Shown one piece after another: positions 39,948-48,229 of a stretch of DNA of 62,943 nucleotides (the stretch's first letter is position 1; every line of letters begins with the position of its first letter). The notes beneath the pieces were generated by a model. The model made no database searches. It worked only from the letters and a program-made list of their open reading frames with translations, and was not told the origin of the DNA. A program made the position numbers and the translations under genes. This stretch comes from Aneurinibacillus sp. Lineage in GTDB: Bacteria; Bacillota; UBA5301; DYFA01. Where the stretch lies: assembly GCA_020725425.1 (NCBI GenBank), contig DYFA01000032.1, positions 1 to 62,943 on the forward strand, given 5' to 3'.

Positions 39948-40828
39948 AGCAGGTGACGGTCATTTCCGGCAAGGGGGGGACGGGGAAGACCTCCTTTGTG
40001 GCGGCTTTCGCCAACCTGTCGGGAGCCTCCGTGGTGGCGGACTGCGACGTGGATGCGGCCAACCTCCACCTGATCCTGGGGCCGGTGGCCCAGCGGGCCG
40101 AACCCGAGGCTTTCAAGAGTGGCTACGGGGCCGTCCTGGACCCGGACCGGTGTCGGGGGTGCGGCCAATGCGCCCGCGCCTGCCGGTTCGGCGCCCTGAG
40201 GATCGATGAGAGGGGCAAGGCTGGGCTCAATCCCCTGCTCTGCGAGGGGTGCGGGGTCTGCGTGGACGTCTGCCCTCGTAACGCTCTTACACTGGTTGAG
40301 AAGACTGCAGGCGAACTGTTCGTCTCGGAGACGCGCTTTGGGCCGCTGGTCCACGGACGGCTCGGCATTGGCCAGTCGGCCAGCGGGAAGCTGGTGGCAC
40401 AGGTGCGGGCCCGGGCCAGGGAACTGGCGGGGGACGAAGGTCGGCAGTTGATTCTGGTAGACGGGTCGCCCGGGCTGGGGTGCCCGGTCATTGCCTCGCT
40501 GTCCGGAGTCGATGCTGCGGTGATCGTTAGCGAGCCGACGGTCGCCGGGCTTCATGACTTGGAGCGGGTGCTCCGCTTGTGTAGCCATTTCGGAGTCAAG
40601 CCCTTCGTGGTCGTGAACAAGTGGGATCTCAATCCGGAGATGGCGGAGAGGCTGGAGAAGGTCGGCCGGTCCCACGGGGCGGAGGTCCTGGGCCGGGTCG
40701 GTTTCACCCGGGTGTTCACCGAGGCCATGATCCACGGCCGGACCGTCGTGGAATACGCCCCGGAGAGCGCCGTGGCCTCCGAACTCCGGGCCGTCTGGCA
40801 GAAACTCGCCGAGGCGGTTCAAGTCTGA
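39944..40828 (+). CDS. MinD-superfamily P-loop ATPase with inserted 2[4Fe-4S] ferredoxin, copy 2
   Basis: A 294-residue paralogue of the preceding gene, with VISGKGGTGKTSFVA, ferredoxin cysteines in CRGCGQCARACR and CEGCGVCVDVCP, and the switch-like ILVDGSPGLGCPV. It is translationally coupled to copy 1. The pair, with two NifX-like proteins and DUF5320, makes a conserved cluster of strict anaerobes. Confidence 0.92.
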   Translation: MKQVTVISGKGGTGKTSFVAAFANLSGASVVADCDVDAANLHLILGPVAQRAEPEAFKSGYGAVLDPDRCRGCGQCARACRFGALRIDERGKAGLNPLLCEGCGVCVDVCPRNALTLVEKTAGELFVSETRFGPLVHGRLGIGQSASGKLVAQVRARARELAGDEGRQLILVDGSPGLGCPVIASLSGVDAAVIVSEPTVAGLHDLERVLRLCSHFGVKPFVVVNKWDLNPEMAERLEKVGRSHGAEVLGRVGFTRVFTEAMIHGRTVVEYAPESAVASELRAVWQKLAEAVQV

Positions 40829-40833
40829 AGCGG

Positions 40834-41172
40834 GTGGCCGGCCGCCAGGGTCTGCTCCTGCCCGCTAAGACGGGCTCGGGGATCGAGGTCATCTCGCTGA
40901 ACCTGCTGCTGCCGAATGAGGATGATCCGGTCATCTGGCGAGGCCCCCGATTGTGTCCTCGCCTCAGGAGCTGGCCACCATGGTGGTCAGGAAAGCGATC
41001 AGGATGGCGTCTGACCTGGGGGCTCACTTCTTCGGGCTCGTCGAGAACATGAGCTATGTCGTCTGTCCCCGCTGCGGCGAAGGGGCGGATCGAGGATTAT
41101 CCGGCGGAGAGCCTCGCCAACCTTGACGCCGCCCTCGAGGCCCTGGTAAACGGCCCGACGTGGGCAACGTGA
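40834..41172 (+). pseudogene. Mrp/NBP35 family ATPase, decayed into three fragments
   Basis: Three pieces of an Mrp protein follow each other in shifted frames. Piece 1 (about 40834-40949) includes GIEVISLNLLLPNEDDPVIW. Piece 2 (40950-41081) includes IVSSPQELATMVVRKAIRMA and GLVENMSYVVCPRCGE. Piece 3 (41083-41172) has GRIEDYPAESLANLDAAL. The Walker A N-terminus is missing. Each junction lacks 50-60 residues of the normal protein, including the PPGTGD block, so this is a remnant. It probably ended the MinD-ferredoxin operon once. The remaining 41173-41283 stretch shows no gene. Confidence 0.8.
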
Positions 41173-41283
41173 TGTTCGGTCCAACCCCTTGAGCCGAGGC
41201 AGTCTGTCGCGCACAAGGAGAATCCGGGGTGAAGAGGGAATTCAGCGAGAACATGGCAGCAGTCGGGACGGAGTGAGGCGGCA

Positions 41284-42219
41284 GTGGATGTCGAAAGCGC
41301 AGAGCTGAGAGAGTCTGTGGAGGAGGTCCGGGGAAGGGCCGTCGACGGGCGGACGCTGGGGTTCCTGGCGATCCTGGGGGCAGTCGCCCTGTGGGGGCCC
41401 TCCTACGTGGCGACCAAGATTGTACTGGCCGAGATGGGGCCGTACCTCCTGGCTTTTGTCCGCTTCGCCCTGGCGACGGCCTTCCTCGGGCCGGTGGCCG
41501 TCTGGTCGCTGAAGGGACAGGGGGGCGTCAGGCTTCCGGTGAGGAGGCTGGCGGTCATGGGGTTGACGGGCGGCACACTCTATTTCGCCTGCCAGAACGC
41601 GGGCTTGCAGTACGTGACAGCGCTGGAGGCCTCGCTGGTGGGAGCGGTTCTGCCGGCGATCGTAGCGCTCGTCTCCTGGGCGGTGGCCGGGGAGAAGTTG
41701 CGCCCCCTGCAGGTAACCGGGGTGGGCCTGGTGGTCGCCGGGGTCGCCCTGGTGGCGATAATCAGCAGCGGGTCCCAGGGAGCCACTCTCAACCTGCTCG
41801 GTTATGCGCTTCTCCTCGGCAGCGCTGTGTCCTGGGCCTTCTTCACGCTTCTCGGCCGCCGGGTGGGAGCGGAGGTGCCGTCGGCGGTGGTGGCGGCGTT
41901 CGTAGTCGCCTTCGGTGCCCTCTTCCTCCTGCCCCTCGCCCTGTTCGACCTGGCCCGGGGCGGGTGGCCGGCGCTGTCCCCTCTGGCCTGGGCGATGGTG
42001 GTCTTCCTGGGGTTCGGCGGGTCGGGCCTCACGTTCGTGCTCTGGAACTACGGGCTGAAGACTCTCACTGCAGGGGTGGCGGGGAGCCTGACCAACCTGG
42101 TGCCCTTCGTTGGCGCCTTCTGCGCCTGGGCCTTTCTGAAGGAACAGCTGGCCTGGGTCCACCTCTGGGGCGGACTGACCGTCCTTGCCGGGTTGAGATT
42201 GGTCACCTGGTCGCGATAA
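41284..42219 (+). CDS. EamA/DMT family transporter
   Basis: A 311-residue membrane protein with ten hydrophobic helices in two EamA repeats. ALWGPSYVATKIVLAEMGP opens the first repeat and GYALLLGSAVSWAFFTLLG the second. Family members export amino acids or metabolites. The GTG start at 41284 has only a weak ribosome site. It is followed 11 bases later by a ThiF-type gene, but a functional link is not evident. Confidence 0.88.
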   Translation: MDVESAELRESVEEVRGRAVDGRTLGFLAILGAVALWGPSYVATKIVLAEMGPYLLAFVRFALATAFLGPVAVWSLKGQGGVRLPVRRLAVMGLTGGTLYFACQNAGLQYVTALEASLVGAVLPAIVALVSWAVAGEKLRPLQVTGVGLVVAGVALVAIISSGSQGATLNLLGYALLLGSAVSWAFFTLLGRRVGAEVPSAVVAAFVVAFGALFLLPLALFDLARGGWPALSPLAWAMVVFLGFGGSGLTFVLWNYGLKTLTAGVAGSLTNLVPFVGAFCAWAFLKEQLAWVHLWGGLTVLAGLRLVTWSR

Positions 42220-42230
42220 GAGGTGAGTCT

Positions 42231-43025
42231 ATGGAGCCGGCCTGGTCCGAGACCCGACGCGAGAGGTACGGACGCCAACTGGTCCTGACGGAGATCGGCC
42301 CCAGCGGGCAGCACCGGTTATGGGAGGCCCGGGTGCTGATCATCGGAGCGGGGGGGCTGGGGTCCCCGGCTGCCCTTTACCTGGCGGCGGCAGGGGTAGG
42401 CCGGATCGGGCTGGTGGACAACGACACCGTGGAGTTGTCCAACCTGCAGCGGCAGATCCTCTACCGCACGGGCGACGTCGGCCGGGTGAAGGTCGCTCTG
42501 GCGGAGAGCCGCCTGGCGGAGCTGAACCCGGATGTCCGGGTGACCCCCTACGCGGTCCGGCTGGACGCCGGCAACGTGGGTGGACTAATCGACGGTTACG
42601 ACCTGGTGATCGACGCGGTGGACAACTTCGCCACCCGGTACCTGGTCAACGAAGCCTGCGTATCAGCCGGCAAGCCGCTCGTGGAAGCAGGCGTGCTCGG
42701 CTTCGAGGGAATGCTCACGGTGATCAAGCCGGGTGAAGGCCCCTGCTACCGCTGCATCTTTCCCGATCCACCGCCGGCGGAGACGGTTCCGGATACCAGG
42801 CAGGCCGGAGTGCTGGGGACCGTGGCGGGGACGCTGGGCATCCTTCAAGCCACCGAGGCTTTGAAGCTCATCCTGGAGATAGGTGACCCCCTGGTCGGGC
42901 GAATGCTGCATTACGACGGCCTCTCGGCCTGCTTCAGAGAGATCCTGCTGGAACGGTTACCATCCTGCCCGGTCTGTGGCAGGATTACGTGGTCGAAGGC
43001 ATCCGGAGGATCATCGACTTCCTGA
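42231..43025 (+). CDS. ThiF/MoeB/HesA family adenylyltransferase
   Basis: A 264-residue E1-like enzyme that adenylates the C-terminus of ThiS- or MoaD-type sulfur carriers. The start RYGRQLVLTEIGPSGQ, the ATP site VLIIGAGGLGSPAALYLAAA, the DNDTVELSNLQRQILY block and the catalytic arginine region are standard. Zinc cysteines are CYRC and CPVC near the end. There is no rhodanese domain. AGAGGTG precedes ATG 42231. Thiamine or molybdopterin assignment cannot be made, since no carrier gene is beside it. Confidence 0.92.
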   Translation: MEPAWSETRRERYGRQLVLTEIGPSGQHRLWEARVLIIGAGGLGSPAALYLAAAGVGRIGLVDNDTVELSNLQRQILYRTGDVGRVKVALAESRLAELNPDVRVTPYAVRLDAGNVGGLIDGYDLVIDAVDNFATRYLVNEACVSAGKPLVEAGVLGFEGMLTVIKPGEGPCYRCIFPDPPPAETVPDTRQAGVLGTVAGTLGILQATEALKLILEIGDPLVGRMLHYDGLSACFREILLERLPSCPVCGRITWSKASGGSSTS

Positions 43026-43598
43026 GCGGGGAATAGGGTAGCTGGCTCTGGCCAGCGGGGTCTTGGCCGGGAAGACGCCGGCGTTCACCGAGCGGGCGTC
43101 TTCGATGGAGTAGAAGGCCCGCGGGTTGAACCGCTTGATCGTCTCCTCGACCTCTGGCAGGGCCTTCCGCTTGATGATCGTGTAGATGATGTGCACCGGC
43201 CCGGTCGTCCCCTGGGCGTCGATGCTCGTCACCCCGTACCCGGCCTTTCGGAGGTGCTCCATGAGGTCGCGGGCGTCCTTATGGGTGATGATGCGGACCA
43301 CCAGCTCCCCCATGGCCAGCTTCTCCTCGAGGGTGATCCCGACGAAGTTTCCCAGGGCGAAACCGCCAGCGTAAGCGATGTAGCAGGCGATGTTGTTGAG
43401 GTTCTTCATGATCTGCCCGATGGCGATCAGCCAGATCAGCACCTCCAGGAAACCCAAGAGCGACGACAGAAGTTTCCGGCCTTTGGCTACCATGATGATG
43501 CGGATGGTGCCGATGGTGACGTCGCAGACGCGGGAGATGAAAATGAGGACCGGCAGGACACCCCAGGTGAACCAGGCCGAGTCGAAGAAGGCGGACAA
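43011..43598 (-). CDS. UPF0316/DUF2179 membrane protein
   Basis: A 195-residue protein with three N-terminal membrane helices (LPVLIFISRVCDVTIGTIRI is the hallmark) and a soluble C-terminal DUF2179 domain with VTSIDAQGTTGPVHIIYTII. The start is taken as TTG 43598, after GGAGGGGAGGA; the frame is open to a GTG at 43682, but that would begin at the transcription start. Its 3' end overlaps the convergent ThiF gene by 15 bases. The function of the family is unknown; the soluble domain may bind a nucleotide or ligand. Confidence 0.85.
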   Translation of the reverse strand: MSAFFDSAWFTWGVLPVLIFISRVCDVTIGTIRIIMVAKGRKLLSSLLGFLEVLIWLIAIGQIMKNLNNIACYIAYAGGFALGNFVGITLEEKLAMGELVVRIITHKDARDLMEHLRKAGYGVTSIDAQGTTGPVHIIYTIIKRKALPEVEETIKRFNPRAFYSIEDARSVNAGVFPAKTPLARASYPIPRSGSR

Positions 43599-43684
43599 CT
43601 CTACGGCTTCCTCCCCTCCAGGGCCATCCCGGCAGCCATAATCCGTGCGGCTGAGGACCAGGGGGTTCAACCCCTGCTGCACCC

Positions 43685-43690
43685 ATTATA
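43685..43690 (-). promoter_or_regulatory. -10 element for the DUF2179 gene
   Basis: On the minus strand the sequence reads TGGTATAAT, an extended -10 with a perfect TATAAT, 87 bases before the TTG start. The -35 at the normal distance is poor. Confidence 0.55.
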
Positions 43691-43749
43691 CCATCCGGCA
43701 CCGAGCCGGGCCAGGCAGGTGTGAAGGCCACCCTGGAGGAGCAGGTCTT

Positions 43750-44043
43750 TTGGGAAAACGGCAGGGCGTGACCGGGAGGAAGAACTTCCGGAACATGGCT
43801 CGGACGTACGTCAGCAACTGGAACGAGCACGGCTTGGTCAAGGACACCAGTGTCTCGCTGCATCTTGTGGTGGCCTACGACCTGAAGTATTCCACCACGA
43901 AGCCGAGCGACTACCGCAACCTCGACTCGAAGATCTACGACTTGGTGGACTCCATCGACTTCGTCGGCGACTCGGCGGTCAAGAACGAGGTTCGCCAGTT
44001 GGTCGAGGAGGGGGTGGTCGCCCATGCGCGGGGCGGAGCCTAG
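43750..44043 (+). CDS. Hypothetical protein, 97 aa
   Basis: I do not recognise this protein. GGAGGAGCAGG lies about nine bases before a TTG start. The sequence is mixed and well-behaved, with a hydrophobic stretch TSVSLHLVVAYDLKYSTT and an acidic helical end (AVKNEVRQLVEEGVVAHARG). Composition is lower in glycine and arginine than random frames in this GC-rich DNA, which supports a real gene. It is divergent from the DUF2179 gene. Confidence 0.55.
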   Translation: MGKRQGVTGRKNFRNMARTYVSNWNEHGLVKDTSVSLHLVVAYDLKYSTTKPSDYRNLDSKIYDLVDSIDFVGDSAVKNEVRQLVEEGVVAHARGGA

Positions 44044-44068
44044 GCGGCGCGAAAGCCGGACATACAGA

Positions 44069-44091
44069 GAGAGCGTCCCTCCGACGCTCTC
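44069..44091. other. Perfect stem-loop after the 97-aa gene
   Basis: GAGAGCGTC (44069-44077) pairs with GACGCTCTC (44083-44091) around a five-base loop. It lies 26 bases past the stop of the hypothetical gene and may end its transcript, but no T run follows. Confidence 0.45.
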
Positions 44092-44204
44092 CCCGGAACC
44101 CGGGCTTATCGGGTGTACCGGCGTCCTCTGGGGGGAGGACACACCCGCCGCACGGGGACGCCCAGGTTCCACTTCGAGACTAACAACCACCCCTTGCCCG
44201 GCTC

Positions 44205-44220
44205 TGTGACGCGCGTCACA
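44205..44220. promoter_or_regulatory. CRP/FNR-type 16-base palindrome
   Basis: TGTGACGCGCGTCACA is a perfect palindrome that fits the TGTGA-N6-TCACA consensus of CRP-family regulators. It lies in the gap 44044-44261, downstream of genes on both strands and nearly 500 bases before the next plus-strand gene. No promoter is visible beside it. Confidence 0.45.
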
Positions 44221-44261
44221 CTTGTCCCCGAGAATTCACCGTGCTGCCGGGCAGACCGCGC

Positions 44262-44561
44262 TTATTTCCTGTTCCTGGAGCGGGATCTGGCCTCCCGGAC
44301 CGCCTTCTGGGCGCTGGCCACCCCTGCCACCTGCAGGGGGAAGAGCGCCGTCACCAGCGTCCCCAGTCCGACGGAGAGCCAGACCCGCAGGCCGGCGAGC
44401 ACGCTGACCGTGGCGGTGAAGAAGAAGAGCAGAACGGCGCTGCGCAGGATGGTCTGCCGGACCGGGACCCGCCGGCGCTGCTCCCCGCGGGCCAGAAGGA
44501 ACTCGGCGAGACAGTACAGGAAAAAGATGAGAATCATCAGTGCGGCACGGAGGGTTGTCAC
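44262..44561 (-). CDS. Hypothetical membrane protein, 99 aa
   Basis: A small protein with an N-terminal hydrophobic helix (LRAALMILIFFLYCLAEFLL) and a second, longer hydrophobic region around LLFFFTATVSVLAG and LGTLVTALFPLQVAGV, separated and ended by basic loops. It starts with GTG. Two or three membrane helices are likely. I do not recognise a family. Confidence 0.6.
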   Translation of the reverse strand: MTTLRAALMILIFFLYCLAEFLLARGEQRRRVPVRQTILRSAVLLFFFTATVSVLAGLRVWLSVGLGTLVTALFPLQVAGVASAQKAVREARSRSRNRK

Positions 44562-44702
44562 GCGAGCATCACCCGAGTTCCAACCTCCCCCGCCTGACGC
44601 GTTTCATACACGGCGCGAGGCAGACACTCGCAGGAAAACGCAGCCAGGGGGAAAATACAGCAAGGGACCGCCTTGTTCCCAGGACTCAGGGGAGGGAGTA
44701 GC

Positions 44703-45437
44703 ATGTTCTTCAGAGTATCCAGCGAGGTTTTCCACTTGGTTCCGGAGGCCTTCTTCGGGGTGGTGGTGGCCCGGGGAGCGGTCCAGGGCGAGCCGGGGTC
44801 CGGGCCGGCCCGGGCAGCGGAGGAGCGGCTTCTGGCGGCGATGGCGGAGGCCCGGCGGAAGTTCGCCGGACAGGACGTCAAGGCCCACCCCGACCTGCGC
44901 CCGTACCGGGAGGCCTTTCAGCGGCTGGGCATCAACCCCAACCGCTTTCCCAGCTCGATCGAGGCCATGGTGAGCCGGATCGCCAAGGGAGGCTCCCTGC
45001 CCTCGATCAACCCGGTGGTGGACCTGGCGAACAGCGTCGGCCTGCGGTTCACCGTCCCGCTGGGCGTGCACGACCTGGACCGGTGCTCCGGGGACCTCGA
45101 GGTCAGGCTGGCCCGGCCAGGGGACGTCTTCACCCCCTTCGGTGCGACCGCGCCGGAACCGGTGGAGCCAGGAGAGGTGGTCTACGCCGACGGGGCCGAG
45201 GTGCGGACGCGCCGGTGGATCTGGCGCCAGGGGGAGTACTCCAAGGCGACCCGGGAGAGCACGAACCTCTTCTTCCCGATCGACGGGTTCAGCGGAGTGA
45301 ACGCCGACCGGGTGCTGGAGGCCCGGTCCGAGCTGGCCGCTCTACTGCAGGAAATCACGGGGGCGCGGGTCAGCGAGTTCTTTGTCGATCGCGCCCATCC
45401 CGCCGCCGACCTGACTGAGCGGAGCGGTCGACCCTGA
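44703..45437 (+). CDS. B3/B4 domain protein
   Basis: A 244-residue stand-alone protein with the B3/4 domain of phenylalanyl-tRNA synthetase beta chains. NPNRFPSSIEAMVSRIAKGG, SINPVVDLANSVGLRFTVPL and the final LFFPIDGFSGVN are typical. In the synthetase this domain edits misacylated tRNA; free-standing copies may edit tRNA or bind amino acids. GGGGAGGGAG precedes the ATG. It stands 30 bases before a dipeptidase gene and may share its transcript. Confidence 0.85.
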   Translation: MFFRVSSEVFHLVPEAFFGVVVARGAVQGEPGSGPARAAEERLLAAMAEARRKFAGQDVKAHPDLRPYREAFQRLGINPNRFPSSIEAMVSRIAKGGSLPSINPVVDLANSVGLRFTVPLGVHDLDRCSGDLEVRLARPGDVFTPFGATAPEPVEPGEVVYADGAEVRTRRWIWRQGEYSKATRESTNLFFPIDGFSGVNADRVLEARSELAALLQEITGARVSEFFVDRAHPAADLTERSGRP

Positions 45438-45467
45438 GCACACCGGGGAAAGGAGAGTGTCGCGCCC

Positions 45468-46502
45468 ATGATGCACGCCGCCGCCTTGAGCGCCCGGAGC
45501 ACAGCGCTCCACCGGGCAGCGTTCGTGGCCGACGGCCACGCTGACACGCTCGGCCGGTTCTACTTCATGGGTGGCAGCTTCACCGAGCCGGCGCCGGGGC
45601 AGCAGATCGACCTCGAGCGGCTCCGCCAGGGCGGGGTGGGGCTCCAGGTCATGGCCTGCTGCCCGGTCTGGGGGAAGCTTGCGCCAGGGACCCGGCGGAC
45701 CTGTGCCCGGGCCGTCTTCAACATGATCGACATCCTCCACCGGGAACTCGACGCCTACCCGGACCTTCGGCTGGTGACCGACGCGGCCGGGCTGGAACGG
45801 CTGGTCGAGGCTCGCCGGAGCGGGGAGCAGCCGGTCGGGTTGGTCCTCGGGATCGAAGGCGGAGAGGCCCTCGAAGGCGACTTGGCTTTGCTCCGCACCT
45901 TCCACCGGCTCGGGGTGCGCCTCGTGACCCTCACCCACAACTTCCGCAACGAGCTGGCTGACGGCGCTTATGAGGAGTCGCCCGGCGGCTTGACCCGCTT
46001 CGGGCGCCAGGTGGTGGAGGAGATGAACCGGTTGGGGGTGGTGATCGACGTCTCCCATCTGGCTCCGGCCGGGTTCTGGCAGGTGCTCGAGCTCAGCTCC
46101 GCCCCGGTTGTCGCCTCGCACTCGAACGCCAGAGCGCTCTGCGGGCACCGCCGGAACCTCACCGACGAGCAGGCCGAGGCGCTGGCGGCGAAGGGCGGGG
46201 TGGTCGGCGTCACCTTCTGCCCGCTCTTCCTCCGTGAGGCGCCTGACGACCAGCACCCGCTCCCGGCCAGCCTGTCCGACGTACTGGACCAGATCGACTA
46301 CCTGGTGAACCTGGTCGGTCCGGACCACGTCGCCCTCGGGTCCGACTTCGACGGCATCGACACCGTTCCAAGGGGGCTTGAGGACGTGTCCAGGCTTCCC
46401 GCTCTCACCCGGGGCCTGCTAGAACGGGGTCACTCCGAGGAGGCCATCCGCGGCATCCTCGGGGAGAACCTGCTCCGGATCTTCCGGGCCGTCTGGCGCT
46501 AG
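45468..46502 (+). CDS. Membrane (renal-type) dipeptidase, peptidase family M19
   Basis: A 344-residue zinc peptidase. Metal ligands follow family order: HAD in VADGHADTLGR, the bridging glutamate in GIEGGEAL, and histidines in DVSHLAPAG and VASHSNARAL; the late GSDFDGID is also conserved. No signal peptide is seen, so the bacterial enzyme is probably cytoplasmic and cleaves dipeptides, including D-amino-acid ones. Confidence 0.92.
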   Translation: MMHAAALSARSTALHRAAFVADGHADTLGRFYFMGGSFTEPAPGQQIDLERLRQGGVGLQVMACCPVWGKLAPGTRRTCARAVFNMIDILHRELDAYPDLRLVTDAAGLERLVEARRSGEQPVGLVLGIEGGEALEGDLALLRTFHRLGVRLVTLTHNFRNELADGAYEESPGGLTRFGRQVVEEMNRLGVVIDVSHLAPAGFWQVLELSSAPVVASHSNARALCGHRRNLTDEQAEALAAKGGVVGVTFCPLFLREAPDDQHPLPASLSDVLDQIDYLVNLVGPDHVALGSDFDGIDTVPRGLEDVSRLPALTRGLLERGHSEEAIRGILGENLLRIFRAVWR

Positions 46503-46540
46503 AGCTGCTGTGATCCGGTGGAAACAGGAAAACGCCACAG

Positions 46541-46559
46541 GGGCGTGGAAGTCACGCCC
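46541..46559 (+). other. Short stem-loop before the PAS-GGDEF gene
   Basis: GGGCGTG (46541-46547) pairs with CACGCCC (46553-46559) around five bases, just before ATG 46564. It could affect translation of the start if 46564 is used. Confidence 0.35.
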
Positions 46560-46563
46560 TCTG

Positions 46564-47415
46564 ATGAAGATACCGCTTGAACGGATACTCGATCATCTTC
46601 CGGCCGGGGTCCTCTTCGCCGACCCGGAGAATACCATTGTGTACTGCAACGCGGCGGAGCGGCAGCTCCGCGGCGGCAGTGGCAGGCCGCTCATCGGCCA
46701 CTCAGTGCTGGAGTGCCATCCGGAGCCGGTGCGGGAGAAGGTGGAAGCGCTCATCCGCTCCTTCAAGGAGCGGCAAAACTCCGGCATGGTGCTCATGAAC
46801 GAGCGCCACGCCAAGTTCATCGAGCAGTGGCTCATCCCGGTGTACGACGGCGACCGGACGTTTCTGGGGACGATGCTGGTCAGTGTCGACGTCACCGCCC
46901 GGGAGTCCTCCCGCCGCCAGGTCGAGCTCAAAGCCATCCGCGACGAGCTGACTGGGCTGTTCAACCGGAACCACTTTTTTGCTGTCTTCGACAGTTATGC
47001 CGGGCAGCTTGGGCAGCAGCTGCCGAGCCTGGTGCTGATCATGGCGGACGTCAACGGGCTGAAGGCGCTCAACGACCGACTGGGACGCGAAGCCGGAGAC
47101 CGGTTGCTCGTCAGGGCCGCGGAGGTGGTGCAGAGCGCGGTCCGCACCCTGGACCCGGTCTTCCGGGTAGGGGACGATGAGTTCGTCGCCCTCCTGCCGG
47201 GAGGGGACGAGAAAGCCGCGGCCGCCACCTTCCGGCGCATCAAGACTGCCTGCCGCCGCTTCAGCGAGGTCCATCCGGAACTGCCGCTCAGCCTGGCCGT
47301 GGGGTGGAGCGTGGCCCGAAGTCCTGAGGGTGCGGCGGCCATGTTTTCGTTGGCGGACAAAGCGATGTACCAGGACAAACAGCGGGAGAAGGGTCAGCTC
47401 ACGTCGCCCAGGTAG
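46564..47415 (+). CDS. PAS-GGDEF protein with degenerate active site
   Basis: A 283-residue cytoplasmic signalling protein. Residues 1-110 are a PAS domain (ILDHLPAGVLFADPENTIVY, then GHSVLECHP). The rest is a GGDEF domain with RDELTGLFNRNHFF and DVNGLKALNDRLG. The active motif reads GDDEF, with aspartate for the second glycine, so cyclase activity is doubtful. The inhibitory RxxD site (RTLD, five residues upstream) is kept, so it may bind cyclic di-GMP as an effector. ATG 46564 is taken as the start; GTG 46510 is possible. Confidence 0.85.
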   Translation: MKIPLERILDHLPAGVLFADPENTIVYCNAAERQLRGGSGRPLIGHSVLECHPEPVREKVEALIRSFKERQNSGMVLMNERHAKFIEQWLIPVYDGDRTFLGTMLVSVDVTARESSRRQVELKAIRDELTGLFNRNHFFAVFDSYAGQLGQQLPSLVLIMADVNGLKALNDRLGREAGDRLLVRAAEVVQSAVRTLDPVFRVGDDEFVALLPGGDEKAAAATFRRIKTACRRFSEVHPELPLSLAVGWSVARSPEGAAAMFSLADKAMYQDKQREKGQLTSPR

Positions 47416-47861
47416 ATCGGGCGCCGGTGCGCGGGGAGGCGCAGGGCTCTGAGCAGAGCCCGCGGGTACAGACGGTATTCCTCGAGTCGGTCGAGGTCGA
47501 GCCATTCGACCCCGACTTGATGCCAGAGCCCCGCCTGGCGGGCATCGGGATCGGTCCCCGGGCGGGGAACCTGACCGGCCGGCAGAGTGCAAGCGAACAT
47601 CAGTTCCACCTGATGGACGTCGGCGTCGAGGGCGGCGAACTCGTGGTTGCGGCCGATGTAGTCGCGGACGAAAAGCAACTCCCCGACCTCCACCTCCACG
47701 CCGATCTCCTCCCGGCACTCCCGCTGCAGCGCCGCCGGCAGGGATTCCCCGGGTTCCTGCCCGCCCCCCGGAAGGAGGTAGAACTCCCCCTCCCGGTCGA
47801 CGTTCCTGGTGGTCAGGAGCCGGTTATCCTGGATGATGATGGCTTTGGCCGAGACGCGCAC
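47394..47861 (-). CDS. NUDIX hydrolase
   Basis: A 155-residue hydrolase with a complete Nudix box, GGGQEPGESLPAALQRECRE followed by EIGV. The N-terminal strand is VSAKAIIIQDNRLLTTR. GTG 47861 has CCGGAG seven bases upstream; GTG 47900, which overlaps the stop of the HTH gene by GTGA, is an alternative that would couple the two genes. The substrate is probably a nucleoside diphosphate derivative. Its end overlaps the convergent PAS-GGDEF gene by 22 bases. Confidence 0.9.
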   Translation of the reverse strand: MRVSAKAIIIQDNRLLTTRNVDREGEFYLLPGGGQEPGESLPAALQRECREEIGVEVEVGELLFVRDYIGRNHEFAALDADVHQVELMFACTLPAGQVPRPGTDPDARQAGLWHQVGVEWLDLDRLEEYRLYPRALLRALRLPAHRRPIYLGDVS

Positions 47862-47896
47862 GGCGTTTCTCCGGCCGGCCCCCTCCGCCTGCCCGG

Positions 47897-48229
47897 TCAC
47901 TTCCGGAACACTTCCTCGAACGAGGCCTTGACCGCCACTTCCATCCGGCTCCGCCAGGCCTCGAAGCGGGCTAGGAACTCCCGGGCCTCCGGGGTGAGGC
48001 TGGTGCCGCCGCCGCCCCTTCCTCCAGCGTGGGTCAAAAGGAGCTGGAACCCCAGGCGTTCCTCGCACTTCCGCAGCTTGCCCCAGGCGGCGCGGTAAGA
48101 CATCCCCATCTCCCGGGCGGCGGCCGTGATGGAGCCCCGGGCCTCGATGCGGCGGAGAAGCCCCGCCCGGCCGTTACTGAAGACGAGTTCTCCTCCTTCT
48201 TCGATCCAGAGCTTGAAACGGGGTTCCAC
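47897..48229 (-). CDS. ModE-type winged helix regulator
   Basis: A 110-residue LysR-like winged helix of the ModE N-terminal type: FKLWIEEGGELVFSNGRAGL, GSITAAAREMGMSYRAAWGK and the basic wing GRGGGGTSLTPEAREFL. The C-terminal molybdate-binding domain of full ModE is absent, as in many short homologues. GGAGGAGGAAC directly precedes GTG 48229. No molybdate transport genes are near, so the ligand is unknown. Confidence 0.85.
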   Translation of the reverse strand: MEPRFKLWIEEGGELVFSNGRAGLLRRIEARGSITAAAREMGMSYRAAWGKLRKCEERLGFQLLLTHAGGRGGGGTSLTPEAREFLARFEAWRSRMEVAVKASFEEVFRK

